Below are positions 1 through 12,500 of a DNA stretch of 64,000 nucleotides, in pieces. The notes under the pieces are model-generated. The model was not told the origin of the DNA. It saw only the letters and a list, made by a program, of their open reading frames with translations, and ran no database searches. The stretch is from Cristatella mucedo (lineage: Eukaryota > Bryozoa > Phylactolaemata > Cristatellidae). Where the stretch lies: assembly GCA_009760855.2 (NCBI GenBank), contig WPIO01000029.1, positions 2,590,001 through 2,654,000 of the forward strand, in the 5' to 3' direction. The position numbers were made by a program, and so were the translations under genes. Each line of letters opens with the position of its first letter. Within the stretch, counting starts at the first letter, position 1.

Positions 1-444
1 AGACTTGGACGGACAATATTCTGACATTACCGGCTTGTGCATAATTCTGCAACCACTGAACTAGTCATAACCTTGGATTGTCTAGTGAATGTGTGCAGTA
101 CTTTTATGGAATGTGTTGGGTGATCGACTGTAGTCCTCTCCATACCGATTTGAAAGCCGAATTTTGACACAAAGCTGAAAATCTTGCTTCGTCACCATGA
201 CCAGAGAAGAGCGGCGATTCGAAAAGCAGGGCCGCACCTCGTCATTGCAGCAGCCTGCATGTCGTCTAAATGCTTGTGCTGCACGCGCCTGTCTGCTGAG
301 GCTCTCTGGAAGGAAACCCTCACCATCAGCAGTCACCTAGTGCTTTGCCGCCTATGGCTGCTGCAATCGGAGCAGCTATTGCCCATACATAGGCGTTTCA
401 GAAGCCTTTTTTTCAAGCGATGTCGCCCTTCATCGCTCTTGCAG

Positions 445-584
445 GGCCGTGATGTCGGTGGAGCTCATCGCAACTACAAGTACACTAAAAAAGAGAAAGA
501 GACCCTGGCAAGCTATGAAAGTGTCGACTACATGCCGCCACACAGCGAGGTGTTCAAGATGTGGATTCGATGCCAGTCGCGCAG
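445..584 (+). CDS. ClC gene 1 exon: N-terminal cytosolic tail
   Basis: Acceptor tcttgcag is at 437-444 and donor gtgggc follows 584. The 140-bp exon starts in phase 0 and ends two bases into an Arg codon completed by the next exon. It encodes a soluble stretch with LASYESVDYMPPHSEVF, comparable to the YESLDYD region of vertebrate ClC-6. The gene 2 exon at 56140-56279 has the same length and phase and a clearly related sequence. Confidence 0.85.
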
Positions 585-3500
585 GTGGGCTGCCACTATA
601 AATCTCCCCTCCACAGGATAAGTTGCCTCCCTTGTCTTCCCTCGTCCGGGCACCTGCTACCACTGAGATCTGCTAAAAGTGTCTGGAGCTGGCCTGGCGT
701 ACTCTCTTAAACCCTCCACACCTCATCGGCGCTGCTGTAGCAGCAGCAAGGCTGCGTGCCATAGGTATGCACTGTATGCATCTTTGCCTGCAAGTTCACT
801 AAGTCACAAGGACCAAGTGCATGTCACTATGGAGAGTTTTCTGTAGCGCATTCCAAGCGTCAGCGGCTTTCGATGTACACACATTAGCCAATAGACTCTA
901 TCGTTAGCAGCGCGGAGAATGAGAAACATTGCTGAGTCAGGAGGGCAGTCGAGGAAGTGAGTACCGTGGAAGTAGCAGCTCAGGACGGCTGGAAAGGATG
1001 CGTCACATTCGGCAGCTGGAGAATAGATGTCGTTGCATAAGAGTTTTGGAAGTGAGTTCCACACAGTTTAAGACCTCTAGAGCAAAAGCTTCTATCGTGA
1101 ACAGTATTCAAGTGGAGGAATAGAGCAGCTAACTTATTGTCTATGGAGGGCACGAGGAAGCTGGAGCTTGTGCAGCAGCTCTACAAGGTATAAAGCAGCA
1201 TAGTGGGTGGGTCTTTGCTGGTTAGAGTAAGAATTTTTTCTCTGCATCCGTTGGCACACACTGTTACCTGACTTTTTATCATCGGCCTTGGCCTTTGCTG
1301 TTGACCGTGTTGAGCATATTTGTCATTATATCCTGTCCAGCACACTGTGATCCCGTGCAAGGCCACATAGTTGCTCCATGTATATGCAGCTGTCGAATCA
1401 GCCACAGCGGCTGCAGTTTTTCTCGTGGGAGGTCGGCTTCCTCACAGGCAGCCTGTGAAAAGTGTTTCACTGCTGGGCTAAGATAGTGCTTAACAGTGTG
1501 ATCAAAAAAATATTAGCTGATTTAACAGCCTCATTTGTGTATTGGTAGAATTGCCTTAATGGCCATCACCACCACCTATAGTTTGCAATAAGGGATTGCC
1601 CGCTGCCGGATTCTAATCCACGATCTCGGTCGTTAAGAGTAAGCCCCTTACCTCCTGGGCTATCACGGCCCATGCCCATCCCACCTATTCTGTATTTACA
1701 GTTTGCATTGGCCGACCGTGCATCGTGTCGCCTTTGCTGGTATAGCGGTTTTGGATTCGTGATTGTGCAGCGGTACTGACCAGTATTGATACTGCTCAGG
1801 TCGCAAGCTCTTTTCTTTCCTCTTACCCACCCTCTGGAACATGGATTTCTGGTCGCTACTTTTTATCCTGTCGGGTAACAGTTTTTTCTTCAATCCCAGG
1901 CCTTCGGATCATGGATGCTTTAATATGCTTCGACGGGTGGTCGGATTTTGGTCACTCGTCTTGCAAGCAGGCATACAGTTCTTATTTTTCTTCGAATGCA
2001 CATTAGCAAACACCCTCATTTCCAAAAACTCTCTATTGATCCGGCGCAGGCATGCAAAAGGGCTGCTAAACCCAGAAAGCTTTCTAGGTTCATCATTAAG
2101 AATTGTAGATCTCCATGGTTAGAGGATCGCTCTGAAAAATCAAAGTATGCAGGTACTTATCCTTCTGTAACCGAGTTCCAGGGGTCAGAGGCTAATTCCA
2201 GCCACCATACTCAGGCAATGCTGCCTCTCGCCATGCCGCCGAGCTAGGGTAAGACTAGCGGCCGTCAAGGTAAACCTCTTTATAATAACGCATGCGCCAA
2301 CAACAACAGGGGAACTAGACAAGTCTACAGGGAGGGTCCTATACACAGTACACTATGGGGGCGCAAGACGACGCAGCAAGCGCAAACAAATGTGTTAGTT
2401 GGGGTCAGTCGGCTTCTGCAGTTCTGTCGTTGTACCGACTCCGAATTCAACAGTACAAGCGTACGTCGTCCAAAACCCAGCTGGTTGAGTAACTGCTTGG
2501 CTAGTCCGAGTCGACAACTACCACAGTCGTGAGCTTCCACCGAAAGATGCCAACACACGGGGGGGGGGGGGTTCACGAACACGCTACATGGGGTACGCTA
2601 CACGGGACTCGGAATATACAAGTCTCAACAACGAGTGAGTGGCAGCATCGCCAGAGTATGCCTGCACGAATCCAGGTGCATAACTTGGCGAGACCGGGAG
2701 CCTCCAACACCACGACTTACTCGGCCAACTTCTCCTACCCAACAGCCCCGGTGACCTCCCATCACAGCACACACCGGCCATGCCACAGGTCCGACCCCGG
2801 CCTAGCCGTTGACCCTCATTACAGCTGTCCGGTCCCAGCCAACCGAACCTAGCCTGGGTACACTTCTATTGGGTGACAGTTTTTTCTTTTAATCTAATAG
2901 TCTCTGTGGCTGCACGGTTAGAGGATCACTCTGAAAAATCAAAGTATGCAGGTATTTGTCCTTAAAAAATATAAATATAATTCATTTGTATAGCACCCCA
3001 AGAAAACTCAGTCACTATTATTCAGGTGCTTTACATATGCCTCGGGGCTCGAGCCCACGACTTCAGCCAGACCTTGATCTGGGCGAGCACCTTAATCACT
3101 GGGCCAAATCAGCTTGGAAAAAATATAATTCATTTGTATAGCACCCCAAGAGAACTTAATCTCGATTCAGATGCTTATATATATATATATATAATTCATT
3201 TGTATAGCGCCCCAAGAGAACTTAATCTCTATTCAGGCGCTTCACATATGCCTCGGGGCTCGAGCCCACGACCTCAGCCAGTCGTTGGTCGGAGCGAGCA
3301 CCTTAACCGCTAGACCAAACCAGCTCGGCTTCATATATGCCTCAAGTCTCGAGCCACGACCTCTGCCAGACCTCGGTCGGGGCGAGCACCTTAACTGCTG
3401 GACCAATCCTTCTATCGGGTGAGTTTTTTTTTAATCCTGCCGTTTAGTCCCCTCACCTAGGCCTTCGAGTTAGGCATATTTGAATTGGCAAGAGGTGTGA

Positions 3501-6500
3501 CCATGGTCTGGCATATTTGAATTTGTGAGAGATGTGATCAAGATCATGATGTCCGAATGTCTGTGATAGGCCAAATAAAAAGTGCCACGAAAGATATGAA
3601 GTTCTCTGAGGGTGCTATGCAGATATATTATTATTATAAATACTTGAGCTTGGAACAAGTAGTATGCCTAGCCATGATCTGCCTTATGCTGAGGATCTGA
3701 TTCAATGTTTGCAGACTGGTATCTGAGCTGCAAGCACAAACTGAGGCAAGGCCTTGCTGTTTTGGTTTCTCCTTGCTCCAGTCTGCTGGCCTGTCTGTCG
3801 CATGGTATCTAAATTACCGATGGCAGAGCAATGATCGGATGTTTGATTTTGTGCCGCTTCCCATCTAATGTATCTCCATCAGTAACTCCACAAAGTCATA
3901 AAGACCATGTGGGTGTTACGCAGGAGAGTATAGCGCACTCACAGCCTAAGCGGCTTTCGGTACGCATTTGGTAGCCAACAGACTTCGTCTCACGCAACAA
4001 AGAGAAAGTGGGAAGCATAGCAGAGTCAGGAGAGCAGTTGAGGTAGTGAGTAGCATAGAAGTAGCAGTTCAGGACCGCTGAAAAGATGTGCCATAGTCGG
4101 CAGTTGGAGAGTAGATATCGTTGCGTAAGATAGCAGGTCTCCACACATGGTTGCCAGTTCCTGAGCATTCTTATCCATTAGCATGTCTGTCTTCGTCCGT
4201 CAGAATCGATACAGGGGAAGATACATTGCAAGCTACTGGTAGTAACTAAAACTAAAAGGAAAATGGCTGAAGATTTAGTCCAGAAAGATTTACCCCCATA
4301 AAGTTCCAAACTTGCCGAAGCGATGTCGTAGCACCAGAAAGAAGGGCAGCTATGCCATGCCGTCCTCTGGAGTAAACCCCTGGTCTGTGAAACCGAAGCC
4401 TAAGTCATGTCAATTCAACTATTTTGGCTGTACATTGAAAGGGCATCATCGTGTGAACCCGGAAGACCGATCGGATGTGTCTGTCTCGGAATCTTGTGTG
4501 GAAAGGTCCTCGCCCTGATTTGGCCGACGACTTGCAGGCTGGTGTAGTACCAGTTGTCGATTCGACCAGAGCTCCGTGTGTCAACCGTGTTCCTGCACTC
4601 AGTGCCCACCCAGGGCTTGCCTCCATCCTTGCCAGCGACGTGGGTGGCAGCCACCGAGAGCCCCCCCTCCAAAGACCTGATCTGAGTGGAGAGCTAGTGC
4701 CTAACCTAAGATAGCTGACTTTAACCTGCCTTTGTGCTGAATTCACCACGACTTTGCTGCTTACGTGCTGAGTCCGGATCTGCATAATTTGGCAGTCGTG
4801 TGCTTGTGGGTGACAGGCATAGCCAAAAAAGTCTTTAAAATGGTAAAGGTGTATCGCCTTTTAGGAGGAGCTTGACCCTTGACCTTACCCGGCAGGCCAT
4901 TCACAGTGGGGTCGGCTTGCTCCTGGGACTCCATAACAGAGCAGTGGCATGTCAGCCCCCTCGCCCTAGCCCTCCTGTGTTTTAGTTGGCATGGAGTTTA
5001 CCACATGTGAGGTGATCAGCAGTCTATTACCCAAGTGGTTATATTCCTAGCAACCACTTTCATCCCAAGCTCTTGCATTTTTCAGTTCACAATTGATGTT
5101 AGATGGCGTTTTTTATTTCAGGGTTGATGTTAGATGGCGTTTTTTATTTCAGGGTTGACTTTGACCGCTGGCTGATGATGGGTCTAATTGGTCTTAGTGT
5201 CGGTGCAGTCGGTTTTTTGCTACATTCCATTATCGATGTTCTTTCCGATGCACGCATGAACCGTGTTCGCCAGTACCTTCAGGTAGGTGGCGTGTTTCGT
5301 GCAAAGGATGTCGTTCCCTTGCTTGTGACTTGAGTCAATCGGGACAATCGTATTCCAATATACTTGCTTGGCTGCATGATCAAGCTTGAGGAGAACAGTT
5401 CCTGTATTGGGCTAACGTCACCAGCAATTCACATATGCCTCGACTCAGGCTATGATAGCGGCTGTAGCAGGCAGCTTTTCACATGGCATTTAGAACCGCA
5501 GCCACAGTGGTTGGTCCAATGTGCCTGCTGAGACTCATAGGGAAATTCGATCACTTTATATTCAGTTGTGCAATGCTGCTTCTCACTTTTCTTTGTGGCT
5601 TGAGATTAAGTTGGTTGGCCACTAGGTATTTGCCCTGACAGCCTGATATATAGAAAACTCCAACTTAGTCATCTGGTACCCACCTTGTCATAATACATTT
5701 GTGGACTAGGACAGAAGTGCACACTGGCCCGCACCACAGATAAACACGTAATTTTAATGCAAGTGCTCTTCCCTGTAATATCATAACTATTTTGCAAATC
5801 GGCAGCAAACAATAATAATAATATTGCACTTGATAAAGCGCCCTCAGAGAACTTAATCTCTTTCTAGGCGCTTTACATTTGCTGCAAAGTGAAATGCAAT
5901 TGAATGGTAAGTAAAATCATGCTTGAAAAACAAACAAAATGAATAATATGGTTAGGGGTGACATGCACAGGGTCAGCATGCAAATGTGGTTAGTGGCAGC
6001 ATGCACAGTGTCAGCACGCATAAGCACATCAAGGACGAATCACAGGGACCCACTAAATGCTGTCCTAAATAGGTGTGTTTTTAAGTTTCTTTTAAATGTG
6101 GCCAGGTCATGGGATGTTCTGACGCAGGTCGGGAGGGAGTTCCAGACTTTGGGAGCATACGAGCTAAATGCACGGTCTCCAAAGGATTTGAGGTTTGTAC
6201 GAGGTATTTCCAGACTGTTGGATTCCGAAAAGCGGGTGGTACGATGCTTGGCCTGATGGGGTAGTATATCTGACAGATAGGCTGGAGCCATAGAATGAAG
6301 AGACCTAAAAGTGAGCAACAACACCTTGAAGTCGATCCGTTGCTTGACTGGTAGCCAGTGCAGGTCGGCGAAAAGTGGTTTGATGTGGCAACTGCAATGC
6401 TCACGACAGACAAGCCTAGCTGCAGAGTTTTGCACCAGCTGCAATCGCCTGATCGTACATGTTGGTAGGCCAGTAAGCAGTGAGTTTCAGAAGTCGAGAC

Positions 6501-9500
6501 AGGATGTCACGAATGCATGGACCAACTTGGACGTGGTATCCTTATCTAAACAAGCCCGAATTTTAGCAATATTATGAAGCTGAAAATAGGCAGATTTGAC
6601 TGTGGAGCTGATTTGGTCGTCTAACGAGAGGTCGCTTTGGAATATGACACCAAGATTTCGAGCTGATTCAACTGGAGATATGCTGGCAGAGTCAATTTTG
6701 AAAGTTAGCCTTTCCAGTTTCTGAATCACACTGGGTTTGCCCATAACTAGTAAGTTAGTTTTATCATTGTTTAGTTTTAGAAAAAGAAAGGTTTTTCCAG
6801 AGTGAGAATAGCAGCCTCGGCGTGACAGTAGCATATCGTGCAAATATAAGCATTGCACATCATTCACTGCTGTTCTAGTGTTCTTTGCATTCTTGCTCCA
6901 CTAAGTGTTTTGTGCAACTGCTACCATCCTGTTCACAGCGGTTTTAATTTAAACAAGGATATTGCAAAAGGACTCTGTATACAGGATTACTTACCGGCCT
7001 TCAATTTAATCTAGGGCATTTTGACTTAGTTCTTTTCATGACTATAATAGGTAAGATCTTACAAGATTGCAAAGTAGCATCATGCTGTGGTTACCCTCTT
7101 ATCACAACAGCAAGTTTCTTAATCATGATTTTTAAGAAAAGTATTCTCAAGAACTGAAATGTCGCTCGTAGAACGTGGCTTGGGCGAATTGGTGCTGCCG
7201 AAATCCGGTTACCCAGCAAGGATTTGTAGCAATGTAATGATAAACCTGTAGGTTGAGGACAAATTGAGTCAGTCGCACTGATTTCCTTGGAAATTAACAT
7301 TTACCGATGTTGAAGTCTGGTTTAGAGCCCGAAGACAATTTAATAGCACAGGCCTCTCTCGAGTTTTAGATTTGTGTATCCTTTGATGCACCAGTAGATT
7401 GCAGGCATGCACACTCGATCTCTCTTTTCGTATTTGCACATGTTTGTTCATAAAATAATGCACCCTGACAAACACTACAATGGTCATGATTTTCATGAGA
7501 TGTCTCCAGGTTGTCTCATTTGAGCTGAGGATCGGCTTCACCAAGAGATTAAGGAAATTCAGAAGAAGAGTCAGAAGTGTAGAGCATATTATAATAACAA
7601 TATATTTGTATAGGAACCTCAGACCTCAATCTCTTTCTAGGCACTACATATACTCTAAGGGAAGCATTACTAACCCAAGAGATAAGGTGCTTGCTCTTCA
7701 CGGCCGAGGTCGTAGGTTCGAATCCAGTAGTGAGCAATCCTTTATTTCCAACTGCAAGCTGTGGGGATAGCCGTTAAGACTCTTCTACTGCTATACAAAT
7801 TAGGCTGTTAAATCAGCTAATATGATCAAATTGTTAGTGGTCACAAGTGCAATATAAAAAAACATAACATGTTCAGAGGTGACATGCACAGGATCAACAT
7901 GTAAATATGGTTAGTGGCAGCATGCTCAATTTCAGCATACATCCCACACGAACGACATATCACAAGGACCCACTAAGTGCTGTGATAAACAGGCGTGTTT
8001 TAGCTTCTTTTTGCAGGTCGTCAAGGGATGCCTGTAACGACTAAGGTCATGGACTGGAACCCTACTGTACTTTTAAAGCACCTGAACAGAGATTAAGCCA
8101 TTGCCTGGTGCCCCATTAACAACCTTCGAGTGGCAGCCCCGTCAGGCAGGCCCTTTCGAGGCTAAGTTTAATGCCTTATAAATCCAAAATCCAATATCTT
8201 GGAATCTTGTGCTCAAGTCATGAGAAATGTGTGCTTACGTCAATATTTGTACAGCAAAAGCTAAATTGCCGAGCTGGTTTGGTCTAGCGGTTAAGGTGCT
8301 CGCCCCTACCAAGGTCTGACTGAGGTCGTGGGCTCAAGCCCAGAGGCATATGTGAAGCGCCTGAATAGAGATTAAGTTCTCTTGGGGCGCTATATAAATG
8401 AATTATTTTAAATATATTAAAGAGTTTTGTGAAAGCATTAATGGCATGGCCACAAGAAATGCCTTAGTTTTAAATGCATTGTTGTCACGATTAGATTGAC
8501 TTCTGTCGAATAGCTTATTTGTGGCTAGCTTTTTCTCACTCTTCTTTTGCCAACTCTGCAATAATATGCACAACGTGGTCTGTTTTCAACATAGAGGTGC
8601 ACACCACCACCATCGCAATCTCCGGCTGCACTTACACCGCTGCATTTAAGTTGAAGCGTATGCCTTACAGTTTAGTCGTGTTCTTGCCATAGTAACCTAT
8701 GCCTGGCAATTTCATGACATATCCGATTTCTGGGATTGCCTGTGCTGAAGCAGATGGATATGTCATTACTGATGACATGCAATCAGTTGCTTCCTGGCAG
8801 TGACTAATCAAGTTCTCACATGATTACTGAGACCTCTCAAGACGCTGAGTTTTGCAGGATAATGAACTTCCGTGCTGATGCTGCTGCTAGCGCTTACAAA
8901 AATCTTAGCTGATTTACTGCCTCATTTGTATAGCGACAGTAGAGCCTTTACGGCTATCACCACCACTTGCAGCGGCAATAAAGAATCGCCTACTGAAGGA
9001 CTCAAACCCACGATCTGGAAGAGTAAGCACCTTGCTTAGTCGGCACGGGACTCCTTAAAGGAGATGGCAAATCACTCGCTTGCTGGAGCTTTACATTTAG
9101 GCCTCAAGTATAGTGGCTGTCGTTGGGAGGGTAACGTGTCTGAATGTTGTCCACTAGGTCTCTGTATTCTGCCTCTTTAACGCTGACCTTGTATGAGCAT
9201 TGCTGTGGCAGAGCAGAACCAGCTAGAAATAGTCCAGGGGGTGGCTCATTGTTTCGTTTGCCTTTGGTGACCCTGCATCACCGGTTGATCATCTTGGCTG
9301 TTTATGCTGACATAATGTGCTGCTGTTACTTGCTGTTGTTTACAGAGTCATGGATTCCCATGACTTTGTATTCTTCTGTATGAGTAGTTTGCAGTTCATC
9401 GCTATTTGCAGCTGTCTTTCTTTTCCATTCTTGACAACCTTTCCTTCCTTTGACCGAGTGTGTAGTCCTTTTAACTTATGAGCCGGGCTTTTCCCATCTT

Positions 9501-12500
9501 TTAAGCTTAAAGCTTTTTGATCAAGCCTGCTTTCTCCTATTAAGCACGAGCTATACTCAAGCAGTACACACTCGCATCGTTTAAGCAGCAATTGAAGGGC
9601 TAGCACTTGAGAACAATTTGTTTTCAGTCTAGTCTTACCCGAGAATAGAATATGCCAGTTTGCACGGGAAGTGTAAAATACTTTCGTGGTATTGTGAATG
9701 TATTATTGCTTTTGTGTAGCTATAGCAGCATACAGATGCACGTTTGTCCTTATTGGTTGTCCTCTCTCGTGCAAGCCTGACATCATGCTTCCCATGATCT
9801 TGATGTTCTGGTGACGTGTAAAACTGCTCAAAGATCAGGTCGCAAGAAAGTATGCTGTTTTGCAGCATACCTCACCAATGCCATATCGATGCCCTCAGTT
9901 GGTACAGTTGTAGAGTCCTTGTCAAAGAGAGCTGTTTCACCGCTGCAATAGTTTCAGCTTTATTGAGCGCCTTAAAGCAGCTCTATCAAACTGCAGATTC
10001 AGTAGGACTAGATTGGTGTGAGACAATAGAAGGAAAGTGATTGCCACGGTTAGCCCACTCAGCTACGTGCATTCAGAGCCTGCTGGTTGCAAAAGAGTTT
10101 TCCTATCGGAATGCTCGACCCTTGTTACGGAACATGTGACTATAGCGACTGCCTTTGAAGCCACGACAGATACCTTGTGCTACTTTCACCAATCGATGTT
10201 CGGTTCACTCAGACCTGTATACTCGATGATTTCTGTCAGCTCCCCGCTTGACTGCTTCTATCAACTAGCCAGCCTATCGGACTGTTTTCTTGCGAGTTTT
10301 CAATGCATCGATGCTTGGGGTCTGTGTTTGGCATGTGCCAGCCAGGTTGGAGATCTGCTTGGGACTCGCCTGCTTAACTGAGTACCTGGCAGATTTTGGA
10401 CATTTGGCGAGTCGAATAGCCTCATTGGAGTTGTTGCCATCTTTTTTTAAGTCATGCACTCTTAATTTACACAGCTGTTGGGCATTCTCATTGATCCGCC
10501 GTGTATTATGTGTCCTATGTATTTTCCCATATAATGAAAGGCCATGTAGCCTCTTTTATCCATGGCTGGTAGGCTTCCACTGCCTTCCGGCAGTTGGTAG
10601 TGATTGATTAGTGCCAGTGGCAGCTAGGCCGCTAGACTAACAGCATCTTCATCAGACAGCAGCTGCAGCCACGATGCCAGGTCTGGAATAACCATAGCTT
10701 GGCCTGGCTTGCCTGTGCTTAGGTGCCAATATACTTCTTATGTATTGGCCATGCAGGATTGGTTATTCGGCCGGTGCAAGCGTGCTGCGCCCTTGCTGTG
10801 GCTCTGCTTTTCATTTTTAACTGACAAGGGGTTGCTACACAACATCGCAATCATGTTCTGTGGTTGTGGGCAACATTTCAATGTTTGTACTAATTTTACA
10901 TCATGCCGAGAGTACTAGATCTTGCCCAGACTTCTCGATATCCAGCACCATAAACTCCTTAAAATTTGTGAGTGATTTGTTGGTCAAGCAACCTTGATTT
11001 CTCATCTAATCTGATTAGGGAGAAATACATCACTGTCGGCTTCTGTAGCGTTCGTAATGTTGTTTGCTTAGACCCAATAAAAGTAACAGCTAGAAAAAAT
11101 AGCAGAACAAAGCAGTAGAATTTAAAAATGTCTGACTTGCTTTGTCAGAGCATGTGACTGTTCTGGAATCGATTTGAAGAAAATCGTGAATATTACACAC
11201 TTTTACTTATATATTAAGTAAGGCTGATGAACTGTGGCAAAGCTGCTGCCCTTTGCCGACCAATAAAGCTAGCAAAGTAGGGTACTGTACTGTTGATTTA
11301 AGCAAGAAATCTTAGAGTGGCATGGTTATTCTCTTGTAATGACATTAGTAATAACATCAATAAATACATTTTAGAGCATTCTGTATAGCATCACAGACAG
11401 CTAAAGCTCCTTCTAGGTACTTTGCATATTTTCATATTTGCATATTCTGGCAAGGAAGAATGCCAGCTAGTTCATGATGTTAACATGCACAATATCAGGG
11501 CAGCTACGCAAAGAACCATTGACATTGAAGAAGCAAATTCTGTGAGGAACCGATTGGTTTTTAGCTTCCTCTTAAATGTCGCGGGGTGTCTTTCTATCAG
11601 TCGGTAGCCAAGCATTAGAAGCATAGGAACTAAAGGCACGGTCTGCAAAGGGTTTGAAATTTCATAGAGGCCCAATGGCAGAGCCTGAGGAATGGGGGAT
11701 ATACCATAGGAAGCCTGAGGAGTATTTTAATGGGTAATTAGCCAAAGAAATAAATAAATGTAAGGGAAATATTCACTGATATATGCCTATATTCTAAAAG
11801 GAATATATCAGTGGATGACAGGGCTGGAGCCACTGCAAGTAGGTGAGAAATGGTATAATGTGCCAATTCACTACAATCGTTGCTGCAGGTTTGTTCCGTC
11901 TGTAGACATCTTTCTCACGAAGAAGAACTACCATGAGAAACTTGTAGAGTCTAGTCAGGATTTTGCAAAGGCATGGATCAACTTTGCTTAAAAATGAAAG
12001 GCTAGATGTACATAGCTATTACAACGACAATAGGAAGAGAATGTGCTTTGAAAGAGGTGAACGTAAAAGCATATGCCTGTGGCACCGCATATTTTAAAGG
12101 CTCACTGGCTGATCGCTAATGTTATATAATTCATTTGTATCGCGCCCTAAGATAATCTCTATTCAGGCGCTTCACATATGCTACGGGGCACGAGCTCACG
12201 ACCTTGGTTAGGGCGAGCACCTTAACCACCGGGCCAAAGAGCATTGGCATCTGTACTCTTAAATCTGTGCTGAGATAAGACCTAACCTTTGCAATGCAAG
12301 GCTAGTGACGCCCAGGCAAGATGTTAGGCATTCAAGCAGGACTTAATAATTAATGGTATCAAAATAGTGCCAAGAGAATTATCAGAATTAGCAGACACCC
12401 GATTTGAGTCAATATTCCTGAGAAGATTGTTACACATGCAGTTGTGCAACCACTGAAGTAATTTTTATGCTCCTTAGTTTTTGGCATGTGCGTGTAAGTT

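Larger units (their letters stand above)
585..5152. other. Gene 1 intron (repeat-rich)
   Basis: No further coding exon is visible. It holds LINE family B fragments, a SINE family 2 copy, a solo LTR, a cluster of SINE family 1 copies and a short L2 tail near 3590-3645. The stretches 1200-1500, 1690-2165, 3650-3870 and 4170-5090 show nothing I recognise. The open frames at 4312-4785 look like chance. Confidence 0.6.

Noticed and set aside
184-444. Upstream part of the open frame containing the 445 exon
   Set aside because: A strong acceptor at 444, the gene 2 counterpart starting at the same point, and no sequence similarity upstream show it is intron.
1143-1187. Possible start exon (MEGTRKLELVQQLYK before GTATAA)
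   Set aside because: The segment aligns with the inner end of LINE family B copies, and lies downstream of the first visible exon.
7670-7745. Possible tRNA gene
   Set aside because: B box present but no intact cloverleaf seen; sits beside SINE/L2 tail sequence. The same applies to all tRNA-like heads in the window.
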